Assembly: GCA_963513935.1 (NCBI GenBank)
Contig: OY740765.1
Coordinates: 75,809,718-75,873,717, forward strand
Direction of reading: 5' to 3'
Origin: Aphrophora alni
Lineage: Eukaryota; Arthropoda; Insecta; Hemiptera; Aphrophoridae
DNA length: 64,000 nucleotides
Shown here: positions 35,730 through 49,295 of the stretch, one piece after another
How the letters are laid out: each line of letters begins with the position of its first letter
How positions within the stretch are numbered: position 1 is the stretch's first letter
Made by a program: the position numbers and the translations under genes
The notes under the pieces: model-generated
What the model saw: only the letters and a program-made list of their open reading frames with translations
Databases searched by the model: none
Told to the model about the DNA's origin: nothing

Positions 35730-35817
35730 TATATAACAATAATATGATAATTTTTAAACATACTTAAAAATCGTCAATTAACATTTAGTTGGGGTAAAAA
35801 AAGGTAGGAATATATTT

Positions 35818-36484
35818 TATTATAGCAGACTTATAAATAATCATATCAACTTGAAACTTTATAGGAATGTTCACACTAGGTATCTAAAAATTTTGTGAAA
35901 ATTTCATTCTATTTGAAAAAAAATATAGATTTTATATAACTTTAGACTTGAAAAATAAAATCAAGATGAATTTATAACTAACAACTTAAAATTTTTCGTT
36001 TGAAATTTTGAAGTTATGAATATTTTGATATGAAAATGTCAATACTTATGTAAATTCACATAAAAAAAAAAGAATAAAACTAGTAATCTGAACTTTTTAT
36101 CTTTAACCGTTTTAAAGTTGTACGACATTTTAGTAAAATCCTCCCCCCTCACTTTAAGTAGAATTTAAATCTATTTTCTTATAGCAGACTTATAAATAAT
36201 CATATCAACTTGAAACTTTATAGGAATGTTCACACTAGGTATCTAAACATTTGTGAAAATTTCATTCAATTCAAAAAATAAATATAGGTTTTATATAACT
36301 TTAGACTTGGAAAATAAAATCAAGAATGTGTAACTAACAACTTGAAATTTTTTCGATTGAAATTTTGAAGTTATGAATATTTTAATATGAAAATTTCAAT
36401 ACTTATGTAAATTCACATAAAAAAATAATTAAACTAATCCGAACTTTATATCTTTAACCGTTGTACGACATTTTAGTAAAATCC
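35818..36484. repeat. Two-copy tandem duplication (~350-bp period)
   Basis: GCAGACTTATAAATAATCAT occurs at about 35826 and 36185. Both units run on through TTCACACTAGGTATCTAAA to TGTACGACATTTTAGTAAAA. The units differ by small indels. Confidence 0.88.
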
Positions 36485-38985
36485 CCCCCCACTAAAATAC
36501 TTGTTAATAACATATTCTTATAGAAAATTAAAAAATAAAAACAATGAGACTATACACGACCTGTACCTTTTTTTAGTTTTTTATTGTTTTTATTTTTTAA
36601 CTGTCTATAAGAATATATTATTAACAATTATTATTATTATTTTTTTTTAGTTTTTTAAAAAAATATATTTTTACTTACATTTTTATGAAACTATATATAT
36701 CTGACAAACCATTAAAAATATTGATACAAAATTGATTATATTTTATTCATAACAGTTAGATGAACATTTCCAATCAATTTAAATTTGATCCATGGATAAC
36801 TATTCAACTTATTGTAGCAGGATTAAAGGAAAAGAAAGAAAAAATTACACATTTTTAGTTTCTTCCATGATTCTTTTTTAATAGCAACTATTTAACAATT
36901 TAATGTTAAGTCCACATACATATTTTCTATGAATTATATGATAAAAACATAAAGTGACTAATATAATTCAATTCAAAACTCTAGTGATGGGCATTCTAAA
37001 TGATCCAAAACTATAGTTCCTATCTCAAATATTATTTTAAATTAAATCACACTCTTCTCTTTTTTTTTATGCAAGTAGTTTAAAAAATTTGCTGATAAAA
37101 TCACTGCATTGTTAACCATGATAATTTTCTGTTAACCGTTTATTCTCTCTTTTCCTACATCCGGAAAGTTTGAACCAAAATTGGCTATATATATATATTC
37201 TTCAAATATTCACAGTTCTTGTCGAAGGTAGTATTCTGAGTAAATCCCTATTTAGTTTGAAAGGATATCTATAACCGTTCTTGAGATATATGAGATTATG
37301 TTAGAAAAGGGAACTATTACGGAGTGAAAGTGTTGGGGATTTTACTAATACATCATATACTTCGTTTACCCTTCTAGGTACGAAGTTGTACATAGTTATT
37401 CTTAATTTCTCATCATATAACATATGTTCTGAATTTGTTCCTTACAAGTTTGATAACTGTGGAATTCAATATACAATTTAACATGGCTGTAGTCCAAAAT
37501 TTACTTCAGCTTTGATTTATAAACATATAACTTAATAAAGTAAGACCGGTGTAACCGATTTTATTGAAATGTTCACAAAATATTTCGATCACTACTACAA
37601 ACTACTGTATGTAATATCAGGTAGCTGAAGTAATTTCTCTTTGTGATGTAGACGAAATATTGAAAATTGACGAAACTGAAATATTTTCGTCTGCCGTCTA
37701 ATGACATATCTCGACTGTTTATGTATATATTATTTTCATATTCACAGATCACGGCAATGGAATTTTTCTGAGAAGATGTCAATTTATTTTGAAAGGATAT
37801 CTATGACATTTCATGAAATATATGAGATTATGTTGGAAAAGGGAACTACTAATACGGAGCGAAAGTGTTGGGGATTTTAGTAATACATCAAATAACTCAA
37901 ACCTACAATGTAATACATGTAAATAAGATTACTATTACTGCTTAGACATGTTTAGTTTAATTTTAAATTGAAATTCCGATTTTAGCTGAATAAAAATAAT
38001 GAAATAAAATGTATAAATACAATTTCATCTTTTTTTTACTTAATAGAGTAACTGAATGAAGGGGTAAATTCATACATTTTCTTACAACAAGAGTGAATTA
38101 GAAATAGTAAAATATAGGCTAATCTAGTAGTTCTACAATACACTCACAACATCTAAACTTGTACAAATTTTAAAATTAGGTAATTGTGCTTTTTTACCTT
38201 TTTTAAACGTAAAAGTGCTCGAATTGTTGACCTTGAGTGGTTTGGCAATGTAAAGACTAATTTCCTAGAAATCACTAAGACAAGAGCAATAGCTATTGTT
38301 TTGTTTAGTAGTGTTTGTACATTTTGCTAGGCAGCATTATTTATCTTTAAGAAATTTGCGATGAAAAGTTTGATGTTATTTACACGGCAAAAACATCATA
38401 TACGTTGTTTTATTGCTTATGGTGGAGGTTTAAAATTAATATATCTAGTAATTTGTAGTGTATAGGTAGGGATTGTATGTCTTTACTTTTTAAATTTGTA
38501 AGTAGTTAATTACCTTATGTAAGGAAGTTGATGAGAGATGTTTTCCGTGTCATTATTTTCCTCTTACATATACCTCTCCAATGATATATCACAAGATAAG
38601 AATTGACGTTGTAAAAACATAAAATTTCCACCCTTTATTTCCGTATCAAAGGGGCAGCATCCGGTGTATCAGGACTTATTATAGATTCCGTACAATCAAA
38701 TCACATTCTAAAAATATTATTATTACCTATTATTTCCAAGAATAAATTAAATTTTTTTTTTTTTTTTTTTAAATTGTGTGTGAGGGTATACAATAATAAT
38801 TAATATAATAATAATAATCTCTCTACTCGTATATACGAAATCTGACTGACTGACTGATTGACATATCAACAAACTGTACATACTTGGAAAAAAAGGTCCT
38901 AGAACCATAAAAATTGGATTATATACAGGGTGTTTCTGTAATGCACGGAGATAATTCATAAGGTGTTTATATGGTTCATAATATA
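36485..38985. other. AT-rich intron sequence with diverged repeats, no gene seen
   Basis: GTGTTGGGGATTTTA and its flanks occur at about 37331 and 37866, a direct repeat of roughly 95 bp some 530 bp apart. The first copy is inverted relative to 32818-32895. A run of T lies at 38751-38770. The 69- and 70-codon minus frames here are not recognisable. Confidence 0.5.
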
Positions 38986-39704
38986 CAGGGGTGGTGAAAA
39001 GTCCCGGAACGGGTTAATATTTTTTTAACCGTTACAGATGAAACTATATAACTTGGTACCCTGTTACTGGGCATAAAACACTATTTTACCACAATTTCAA
39101 TGAGCCGCTACCACTTCGGGGATACGGCCCACAAGGAGTCAGAAGAAAATCTTAAATGAGAGCGTGGGTTGAGTTGTACATCAAATTAAAGGTCTAATTT
39201 AGTAGAATACAATGCCGCAAATCCGACTTCAAAAGGTTCACCCTAAACAAAATGGCGGCGTTTTAAAGTGAAATGAAATGAAATTTTATTTATTTGACCC
39301 TCTTTTATACATAATTTTAACAGGAAAAATTTTACAATCTTATATGCTTAATAATAAAATAGACAACTGTTCACATTATAAAATGTAATACATATAAAAT
39401 AAAATTCATAATAACATAATAAACAATAATATTAATAATAATAATAACAAAAAATACTTTCTGCTGTATTACAAGATAATAGCAAAGGGTCACTTCATCC
39501 CGAGGTTAAAACCTGTTTGGGATGAAATACTCTATACATCTCTAACAATATACCTCGATGGGAGAGAAACAATGTGACTGACCAGTCCAACCTACATATA
39601 CACACACAAATTACATTTAGAAAACTAGGATTTGGCTTCTATGACAAACCAATTCAGATCAACATAAAACACTAAAAAAATAGAAATACAATAATAAAAC
39701 TATA

Positions 39705-39925
39705 AACACACATACACACACACACACTCGTGCGCACACACACACATATATATATACATATATATATATACATACACATATATACATACACATACACACA
39801 TACATACATAATTATACATATACATACACATCAATATACATACATACACATACACACATATACATACACATACATACATACACACAACACATACACATAC
39901 ATATACATAATTTACACACACACTT
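39705..39925. repeat. (CA/TA)n microsatellite within the LINE 3' region
   Basis: About 220 bp of mixed ACACAC, ATATAC and ATACATACAC. Long chance frames on both strands (39700-40005, 39730-39969) come from this simple repeat and are not genes. Confidence 0.95.
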
Positions 39926-40001
39926 CTACCATTCATATTACCGGTGAAGAAGAGAGCTTTCAAGAATAAAATACAGTCACTTACTACCAGTTTATTCTCC
40001 C

Positions 40002-41079
40002 TCACTGGTTACTGATAAAAAACATATAGACCTGCTCCTGTTCTAATAAATATTGTTTCACGAATCTACAGAACTCGATTTTATTTGTACACGTTTTAAT
40101 TTTTAAAGGCATCAGATTAAAAAATTTTGGAGCAAGATATAAGTAAAATTTTTTAAAAATTGTTAAATTTGGTTTTGGAAAAACTACGTTTAAGTCATTC
40201 CGTAAAGTCCTCCCTCCACCCCCTGTTGTATAATTTCCTCCGCTTCTATTGTAGAATAATCTTAACACTTTAAATATATATAAATTTCTAACCGGTAAAA
40301 TTTTGAAGATTTTGAATAATGGAGCTGCGTGTTCCAATTTAGTTTTATTTGCCATAATTCGAATAAAATGCTTCTGAAGTACAATGACTGGTTTTAAAAC
40401 ACTGTAGTACGCACCTCCCCAAACTTCAATACCATATTCTAACTTTGAGCCAATCAAAGCATGGTATATTGATTTTAATAATTTCAATTTAGTCACCGAC
40501 CTTAACATGTAAAAAAACCTAATATATTTAATCAATTTCAGTTTGGTATTATCAATATGCGTTTTCCAGGAGAGTCTGGAATCCATGAATAATCCCAAAT
40601 ATCTAATGTTGTCTACTTGTTCTATTTCTAGGCAATCACACGTTCCGCTTTCTTTACAGTTAATGCTATGATATTTTATGTTTGTTGAGAAATAGGTCTT
40701 ACGAGCAACATTATATATTATATATTTTGGTCTTAGGGCTCATTACCATATAGCTCTTGGTAAACCACCATCGCAAAACATTTACGTCATCTTGCATATC
40801 TTTTCTCAACTGTTCCAATGAATCCGCCTTGTAAAAAAGTGCAATGTCATCAGCAAAAGAGACAAGGTTCCCTTTGAATCGACCGTTACATAAGTTATTA
40901 ACATATATTAAGAATAATGGTCCAGAAAGACCTGAACCCTGCGGAATCCCATACTTCACTGTACCTTGATCACTAACGACATCGTTGACCCGAGTTCGTT
41001 GAATTCTATCCGTTAAATATGAGCGAAACCATTCAAAAGCCACTCCTCTAACACCAGCATCATACATTCTTGACAACAA
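40002..41079 (-). pseudogene. LINE ORF2: partial reverse transcriptase and C-terminal region
   Basis: 41079-40711 holds RT blocks WFRSYLTDRIQ, KYGIPQGSGLSGPLFLIYVN and FADDIALFY (the FADD catalytic pair). 40598-40002 is the thumb/C-terminal region (MGLFMDSRLSWKTHI, KLLKSIYHALIGSKLEYGIE, VWG), then a tail lacking a recognisable RNase H. The two frames are separated by a shift with about 110 bases between. The endonuclease and early RT are absent. The style is CR1/Jockey-like. The element is dead, but the frames are long, so it is fairly young. Confidence 0.87.
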
Positions 41080-41756
41080 TATTAAGTGGTCTACTGTATC
41101 AAAATTTAAAGTTTATGAAAGTTACTTGGCTTTGACTGTTAAAGATAACTGGAACATGTTCACTCGGTACAGGTTTCAAAACAAACGCCCAGAAATCAGT
41201 GTTGGAGCTATAAAGCTATTTTTTAGAGTTCTACTTGACCCTTAACCTTTAATGGGAGACGGCCCACAAGGAGTCGGAAGAAAATCTTTAACGGGAGCAT
41301 AGGTTGAGTTGTACATCAAATTAAAGGTCTTTATTAGCAGAGTACAATGCCACAAATCCGACTTCAAATGGACAACTGAGCCGAAAATGGCAGCCATTCA
41401 AAGATGGCTTGAATGGCCGAGTAAACATGTTCCAGCTATCTTTAACACTCAACGCCATAGTAACTTTCATAAACTTTAAAAAGCCGCCATTTTATTTAGG
41501 GTAACCATTTGAAGTCGGATTTGCGGCATTGTATTCTACTAAATTAGACCTTTAATTTGATGTACAACTCAAACCCACGCTCTCATTTAAGATTTTCTTC
41601 TGACTCCTTGTGGGCCGCCCTCCCGAAGTGGTAGCGGCTCATTGAAATTGTGGTAAAATAGTGTTTTATGCCCAGTAACAGTGTACCAAGTTATATAGTT
41701 CCATCTGTAACGGTTAAAAAAAAATAAACCCGTTTCGGGACTTTTCACCACCCCAA

Positions 41757-43760
41757 TAGAAAAAAGTTCCTATAAACAAATATCCAAAAATCAATACCTA
41801 CCATTTTATTTTTAATAAATAATTTATATCTTTAGAACGGTTTGAGTTCAAATGTTTCACGGTACTCATCAAAGTAAAGACCTAGTTTGAAAGAAAAAAA
41901 TAATCAACTTGTTCCAAGAATTCAATTCGTTTCAAAATGGCGGTCATTTAAAAGTTTTGAAAATGACACAAAAATAGTAAATTACCGGTACATAAAACAC
42001 GTCAAGACGTAAAAAAAAAAAAAAAAAAAGTTTATTTCCAAACTGGTGTTGTCATAGGCTATCTTCCACTGTACATAACTCCGATGTTTCTACTATTGGG
42101 TGTTTTCCACAATGCGGCAGATACCTGTGTGTGTGTGTGCGCGCGCGTTATTGTACCAAGTTTGTGGTAGGGGTTTCAGTGATGTATATATATATATTTT
42201 CTGTAAGAGAACATCCACTTGTTTTGTTTGTGTTAGTGTTATATGTGTGAATGTAAGTGTGTGGGGGGATGTATTATTAATACTTAAACTTACTACATCC
42301 TTATAACATTGCTACCAACCAAAAGGAAACCTAAAATGAAAACTAATACAGTAATGATAATTCAAAAAAAAGACTTAAAAACATACAAAATGAATAATAA
42401 AATACCATCATTGTAATTAATCAACATCAACCACAGTGATAAAACCACTGCAAACCTCTTCCATGTTCATTAGACATTGTTTAATTCTGTTGTTTTAATA
42501 TTTTATTTGACACATGTTTTTAACACAATGTTTTTCGACACATTTCGTTTAAGTAAGTTATTAAATAAATTTGGAGAAATTGAAACCTATTCCTATAATT
42601 TCAAAAACGAACTGTTATGATGTTAAAATCTTGACAAAGAGCAAGAGTGAATTTTTGGTTGAAATAAGCGAAAAAGTTAATAAAGGACAAGCACTTATAT
42701 AGATGCAGAAAATTGACCTCAATAGCCCTTGTTTTAAATGTAATTAGGTTTAATTTATATTTTACCACTCTCATATTGGAATCAATAACTTTATAGTTAT
42801 ATGTCAGTATAGATTATATTAAAAGTCCTACAAATATCCATTATCACACCTTCAATTTGAGGTTAAACCTGTGGGAGCTAGAGGATTCTTATCAGCTTTG
42901 CCTAAATGATGTGGCAAGCGGGATAAATAAACCCTCTCCTATGTTGGTCTGGGTAGTCTTGACACTAGTGTGAATAATAATATTATAAACTCTGGTATGA
43001 AAAGGCTGCATCCAACAGTTTCTGTTGGACATGAAGATAAACTATCTTTCATTTCATTTTACCTTGGTAGCCTCTGCTAGCGAGACATTTTACTAAACTT
43101 CCAAAATTTCTAAAAATCATAAAGGTCATGGATAATATTTAACAATACTAATGGTTACTCGTACAACGTTACTCTTGTTTTAAGATCTTTTGTGGCCTTT
43201 AAAGAGGTCTTGCTAATATCTGTAATAGATATACAGACAGACACACTTTCTTGTTTTTCAATTTTGTAATAATAAAAAGAACCTGTATTTGTATTTATTT
43301 TAAAAAGAAATGAAGTTATTATTTAATTAATTTAAAAAATGCTCAGCAACTTAGGGCGCCAGGAAGCTTACCAATTTTGAAAAGTGAAGTTAATTATTAT
43401 AATATCTCAGGGTGTAAGTTCTTTTGAAAGTGTACTTAACAGTGAGTCCTCTGGTAAAATGAATAACTCTTATTTGTCCTGAAACTTAACATGAATTTAT
43501 TGAACAAAAGAATTAGTACATTTATTTTTTAACAAATTAAGTCTCATAAATTTCTAAATTATACATCCTAACATTAATAATTATTTCTTTTTACCTTTTA
43601 AGAAGGTTTAAGTTTTTTAATCTTGAATTTACGTTGCAACTTTGAAAATTATTTATTAAAATCAAGAGATAAGGGTTATCTGTTTTTATTATTAAAATTA
43701 CTTTATCAAAAATTATATATGTCCGTAGACATCTCTTATTCTCAAAACAAAAATGATTCT
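41757..43760. other. Intron sequence, no gene seen
   Basis: A poly(A) run lies near 42011-42029 and a short (TG)n(CG)n tract at 42128-42148. No recognisable coding or mobile sequence was found apart from what may be the right half of an older repeat just after 41760. Confidence 0.45.
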
Positions 43761-43764
43761 TTAA

Positions 43765-46700
43765 CCCTGGACCTGGTAATGTTAAGTTTCTTCGTTTGTT
43801 TAAAAATTAATAAAATATATTATTTGTATACAAAACCTAACTTATAAGATATCATTTTTCTCAGAAAGATGCGTCGAATTTATCTATGTAAAATATATAT
43901 ATATATATATATATATATGCAATGGTTTTGGAGTAAGTATGTTAGATGTCAAAAATGATATTAACTTTTTCAGAAAAACCTGTATCATCCAAAATCAATA
44001 GCTTACCACCTTTTTCTAAGATATACAAAATTTTAGTGATATATTTGTGAATATATTTCGGGGGAAAAAAAATTGTTACATTTTCAAAAAAATAAAATAA
44101 ATTACGAAAATAGATTAATTGATCCTTTTTTTTTCACAAATTCACAAAAAATAGTTATATATATTTTATACACAACTTCTTTATATCATTATATTCAGAA
44201 AGGTCCATATAATTTAGCTGTGTAGTGAAAAAAAATGTTAGATGTAAAATAGTTGGAGTTTTCATCTGAAATACCAAAAAATCTGAGAGTAACGCAGGCA
44301 AGAATTTCACAGAAATTGTTATGTAAACCATACAAAAATTTTTTTTTGAATTTTTTTCAACTATTACTTGAGATTTGTAATATATTTGTGAATATATTTA
44401 GAAAAGAAAAAAAATACATTTGTTACATTTTCAAAAAAAAAAATTAACATTTTTCGAATAAGGTAACTTTATATTTTTCTTTTCAAAAATATACCAAAAA
44501 TAGTAATATGTATGGAAAACACAAATTCTATATATTATTATATTTAGAAAGGTGCATATAATTTAGCTGTGTAGTGAAAAAAATTGTTAAATGTAAAACA
44601 TTTGAAGTTTATATGTGAAATACCAAAAAATCCGAGAGTAGCGCAGGCAAGAATTTCACAGAAATGGTAATGTAAATCCTACAAAAAATATTTTTGAATA
44701 TTTTCAACAATTACTAAAGATTTGTAATATATTTGTGGATAAAAGTTGCTAAAAAAAAATCAATTTATAACATTTTCATTAGACATGGGTCATTTATGAT
44801 AAAAATCTACCTTCACAATAGCCTAGACGTTGAGGTTAGGTTTGGCTAGGTCTGTGGAAAAAAACCAAAAATATGAAATATCACTCTAATAAATACACTC
44901 TACAATCATTGACACATTTATTATAAGTTGTATATACATTTATATATTATGTATATACACATTATAATAAATAAATATTTTCTTGAAACTAAAAGTTCCA
45001 AAAGCACATCATGTAGGCTAGACTAGGCCTGCAAAATACGTCGAAAATATGAATTATCACTCAAATAACTACACTCTACAAAAACATTAACACATTTATA
45101 TTAAGTTGTATAAACAAATTATAATTTAAAAAATCACTTCATGTATCTTATATTCACTATAAAAATACAAGGCTATTACACTTTGAAATTTCCACATCGG
45201 CAAAAATCTTGCGATCAAAGTAACAAATTGAGGTTATTCTAGGTTTTATAAAGTACCACAGCCTTTGTATTTTTCCTTGTACAGTTGTGTTTCAAATACA
45301 AGGTTAAACATTGAAACCTCCTCTTTACAGTTATATCAAAAACGAAAAGTTTGTATAAAAATAAAGATCGGATTCTTCAAGACTGTCTAGAAACTGAATA
45401 TCGCATACCGGTCTGAAAGTTCAGAGGATCATTTCCTAGAATGGTTATAACTCATAACCTTTATAACTTAGGATAATTTCGACTTCATAGTTCGAAAGAG
45501 TGTTACCAGGGGACTTAAATTTAAGAAAAGGCGGAACCAAAATGGTAACAATGTTTGAAAAAGAAAAGTAAAAAAAAGACAAAGACAAATTTAGTAATTA
45601 ACAAGGCTCAAGTTTATTCAAACAGAAAGAATTTTCGACGGTTCAGATTTTGTCATTTACAACTTAGAAAGACATCCTGACACAAATCATCAGTAAAAAA
45701 AAAGCTTATGATTAACAAGATCATAATTAGTAAAAGTTATACGCCCTTAATGTAACATATAATAATTTAAATAAAAAAAAATTAATCAATAGATTCTAAA
45801 AATTTATCCCCCCTTTTTAGTTTATATATATATAGTTACAAAATTTAACAATAAAAGAAAGAAAATGAGCACAGCTTAATAATTAACAGGATTATAATTA
45901 ATCCAAAAAAAAAGATTATACGCCCTTAATGTAAAATTAGAATAAAAAAAAAGATGAAAAGATACTGATATTTATTCCCCCCCCCCTTTTTACTTTATGA
46001 GATGATAGTTTTTCAAAACAGTTACAGAATTTAACAATGTAAAGATTTATAAATGAGTTTGATGTTTTAAATACGAAAAATTCATATCTATTGGAAACAG
46101 GTTTATCACTAGACTAAAGTTACATAATATTACTGGTTTGATAAATTTCTTAAATGCTATATTGGCCAATAAATTTATATATTTTAAAATACAAGAATTT
46201 ATTATAAAATGAGAAGTTTATAAAAAAAAAATATATAAATTTTGAATATTGAAATTTTTAAATTGACGTCAATTATGTTAATTTAGAAAATAACCTCTTG
46301 GAGGTTGTTAGGACCGAAAGTTTGCATGCAGGCACCACCCAATAATTTGTTATATAATTTATAAATAACTACACAAGTCTACATCTAAAAGATAGCTTTA
46401 AGAAAAACATATTCGCTGAAGCAATTTAGACACATGTACAATGTAAGTTTAGTCAAGGTTCTGCAAAGTCAGTTTTTTTTTTTTTTTAAAAAAAACATCA
46501 CTTTTGTGCACTTGAAACTCTGTAGATATATTAAACAAAACGTGTTTTGCAAACAGGTAGAAACATGTTAAGATCTTTCGCTGGTCTATGCAATGTGAGG
46601 CAAGAATTGCTAGGTTTCTCCAACCAGCGTATTAGCTAAGGCAAAAAAAACACGTTTTTTAGCGTCTGTGCAAAATCAGACATGTTGTAGCATTAATGTT

Positions 46701-48354
46701 CTTTATTAAAGAAAATATCTGGTTATTTGTCAAAATTAAAGTAAATTGATTGCATCACAGAACTTCGTTAAGATTATAATTAAAAGCTTCTTAGATGACT
46801 ATAAAGCTATTTATATATATTTCGTTTAGTTTAAAACAAAACTTGTATAAGACTTGCAAAATCTGCAAAAGTTTGTAAAACGAAATTTTCTGTTTTAGAA
46901 GAGATTTCTCTAGTTATTTTATATTTGACATGTTCAATAAGATATTCTGATCGTTTAATGTTCAACATTAGTTTGCACCAATTTCACATAATTGTTCAAA
47001 ACTTAAAATGTGCCTGTTCAAGGTTTTGTAAAGTATGTTTTAAGAAATGAAAATTTTTATAATCATTCAGTTTCAAAAAGAACATTGAATATTAAATAAA
47101 ACATGAAATACATATTTTAAAGAATACATGATAATTAACAAATTATTTTAAAACATTAACAAAAATTTATGATATGACAAAATCTGTAAATTTGAAATAC
47201 CTGGAAAATCCTGTCGCGGAGCACGTGAGCTTGTGCCGTGAAAATAAGAATTTATTTAACATTTTAGAACACTTGAGCGCACAAAACTGTAGACTAACAT
47301 ATTGAGACGAGGATGTAGTAATTTTCGAGACGAGAAGGTTGTAAGTTTTGAGACAAGAAGGAATGTGTCTCACGGAGCTATGAAAAGACGTTCACATGGC
47401 GAATAATTACAGGTAGACTAGACTAGAGTTTTAGATCCGATAGCCTGACCAGCGGATGGACTTTGCGCTTGCATGTCATGCGATGCTTAGTTTTGGAGAA
47501 GGTCGCCAGGTGCCAGCATCTGTCAAGGGCCGGAAGTTGAATTTATGGAAGACGAGTGAATGAGATTTATTTGCAGATTTAGTTATGGAATTAGGATGTT
47601 ACAAGAGAAAGAAAAATACTATATAATATCGTCAGCTTGTAACATTTGGACAAATATTACCGTTTCGTTAAATTATATGAACATATAGGTGTTTTTCTAA
47701 ATAAACCTCGCCGCGGCAGAGTGACACAAACTAGCGCTATGAACGGTTACTTGAGTCAAGTAGTGTTTTTAAACTGTTGGTGTCAAAAAAATTTCTAACC
47801 TTTGTTATGATAGAATGAAACACTACCTTTACAATGATATATAATACATTTCGATAATATAATATCTACTAGGATAAAAGTTGAATTGGAAAAAATGTAA
47901 TTTTTAGCGTGTAAAATGACTAAAATTCTTGATTTTGTTTAATTTTTATATAATAAAAACTATAAAACTTAGACGCATTTGGAAACGATCGATAGAAACA
48001 GAAAGATGCGATCTATGGAGCAGTGTTATGTTTAACTGTTTGACAGCAATTTCGAATCGGGAATATTACACAAAGATGACGTTAGTGTTGTAAACAAGTT
48101 ATCTGCGCAAATCATTGATGTTATGTATAAAAAATACGTGAAATTCGGCAATTTTTGGAATATTATTTATAACGTTTTGTGGTATTTTTTTTTGCATGAT
48201 TATGCATCTACAGAACATTAGCTTTCCAACGGTATTTTTTTTATTGCGATAGTACAATTCTAAGTGGGCGAAATGTTGAATTGCAAAATACGTGTTTTAA
48301 TAGAACTTTCCGTCGTTCATCGTCCATGTACGTGGACAGTTACCAGGTTTAAGG
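43765..48354. mobile_element. Non-autonomous piggyBac-type element, copy 2, interrupted
   Basis: TTAA flanks at 43761-43764 and 48355-48358. The ends CCCTGGACCTGGTAATG and, inverted, CCTTAAACCTGGTAACTG align over ACCTGGTAA. The interior matches copy 1 at 19196-21336: TTTTGGAGTAAGTA, GCCTTTGTATTTTTCCTTGT and ATATAATATCTACTAGGATA appear in both, in the same order. A 2.1-kb solo LTR splits it at 45501. Without that, it is about 2.5 kb and non-coding. Confidence 0.78.
45501..47603. mobile_element. Solo LTR (~2.1 kb) with AGAG target duplication
   Basis: Starts TGTTACCAGGGG and ends GGATGTTACA, flanked by AGAG at 45497-45500 and 47604-47607. The uninterrupted site is visible in piggyBac copy 1 (CGAAAGAGGAAGAAAA near 20570). 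TG...CA ends plus a 4-bp duplication indicate an LTR left by recombination, probably from a Ty3/gypsy-type element. The 68-codon minus frame at 47167-47373 is unrecognised. Confidence 0.8.
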
Positions 48355-49080
48355 TTAAGATATTAAATTTATAAAAATAGTACATTAAATATAATAACCT
48401 TTACATAGACACATAAGATTTTATTTTCAGTGTTCAGTAACACTGGTTACTGTCTTTTGTCGAGGATTTTCCTCCATGATGTACACGTCATGCTGTCGGT
48501 CGACGTATTAATCGCACATTTCGAGCCTTCCTCTACACTCGACTAATGTTCGTATTTAGAATGTTTATTAATTTTTTAGTCCATTAAACACCTCGCGATT
48601 GTTCACCACGTAAGACATGTCCCGCTTTCACCATTTCAGCGTACTTAGATACAAAACGCATGATTGTCCTTTATCTCTATTTTCATAACACATTGTTATT
48701 ACTAAACTGTTCTAAGAATCCCTCCTCGATTCAAAACTAATACTGTTTTTAACACTTGACTACATTTTTTATCAAAGTTTCATTATATAACAAATCAAAC
48801 TCACACAACCATTCCCTTCCAACTCCTGACTAAGACTGTTTTTACATTTGAACTATACTTTTCAAAAACTCTACTTCCCCAAAAACACATCCTATCATCT
48901 CAACTCTCCAACTAAGACTGCCAACTGCATGGTGCAATTCTATATCCTGTCCGCTACAGGGTTTACCATTCTTACCGCACAGACTTTTCAAACAATCCTA
49001 CAAACGTATGCGATATTCGTATCGCATAACATAGACACTGTTCAAATAGTTTTATTTACAAATCTCGTGTCTATATTTTT

Positions 49081-49295
49081 TAACGAAACAAAACACTACT
49101 TAATTTATTATTATTAATTATATCTAAAATTCTATACATTATTTTATTTAAATTTGGAAACCTATATCTTAATTTAATATTCCTTTATTTTAAAGTGTAC
49201 AATGAGTCATACTTTCGACTTATATCTCCCCCTCCCAAATTAATTTTTCCCGATTACTTTATATTCAAATTAAACTGACCATTTTAGGTATAACA
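49081..49295 (-). repeat. LTR segment, downstream copy
   Basis: About 95% similar by eye to 53696-53919. Both contain CTTAATTTAATATT and ACTTATATCTCCCC, and end at CCATTTTAGGTAT/A. Interpreted as the start of the 3' LTR, which probably continues to about 48431. Confidence 0.75.

Larger units (their letters stand above)
39269..41104 (-). mobile_element. 5'-truncated non-LTR retrotransposon (LINE)
   Basis: A 1.84-kb minus-strand insertion inside the foldback element, bounded by TTTAAAG at 39262-39268 and 41105-41111. The opposite arm of the host element (near 41470) shows the uninterrupted site, confirming the junctions. The 3' end has no poly(A) but a short tandem ATTTC/TTTCA repeat. The 5' end is cut within the RT domain. 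Confidence 0.88.
38986..41756. mobile_element. TA-flanked foldback element, split by a LINE
   Basis: Ends CAGGGGTGGTGAAAAG and, inverted, TTGGGGTGGTGAAAAG are flanked by TA. Inverted arms of about 340 bp run 38986-39268 (continuing after the LINE at 41112-41170) and 41417-41756, including ATGCCGCAAATCCGACTTCA and its complement. A partial extra copy of the arm sits at 41250-41395. It has no transposase of its own, so it is a large non-autonomous foldback of the TA-inserting type. Confidence 0.88.

Noticed and set aside
39700..40005. Frames of 101 and 79 codons on opposite strands, rich in Cys/Val/Tyr or Thr/His/Ile
   Set aside because: They are translations of a CA/TA microsatellite.
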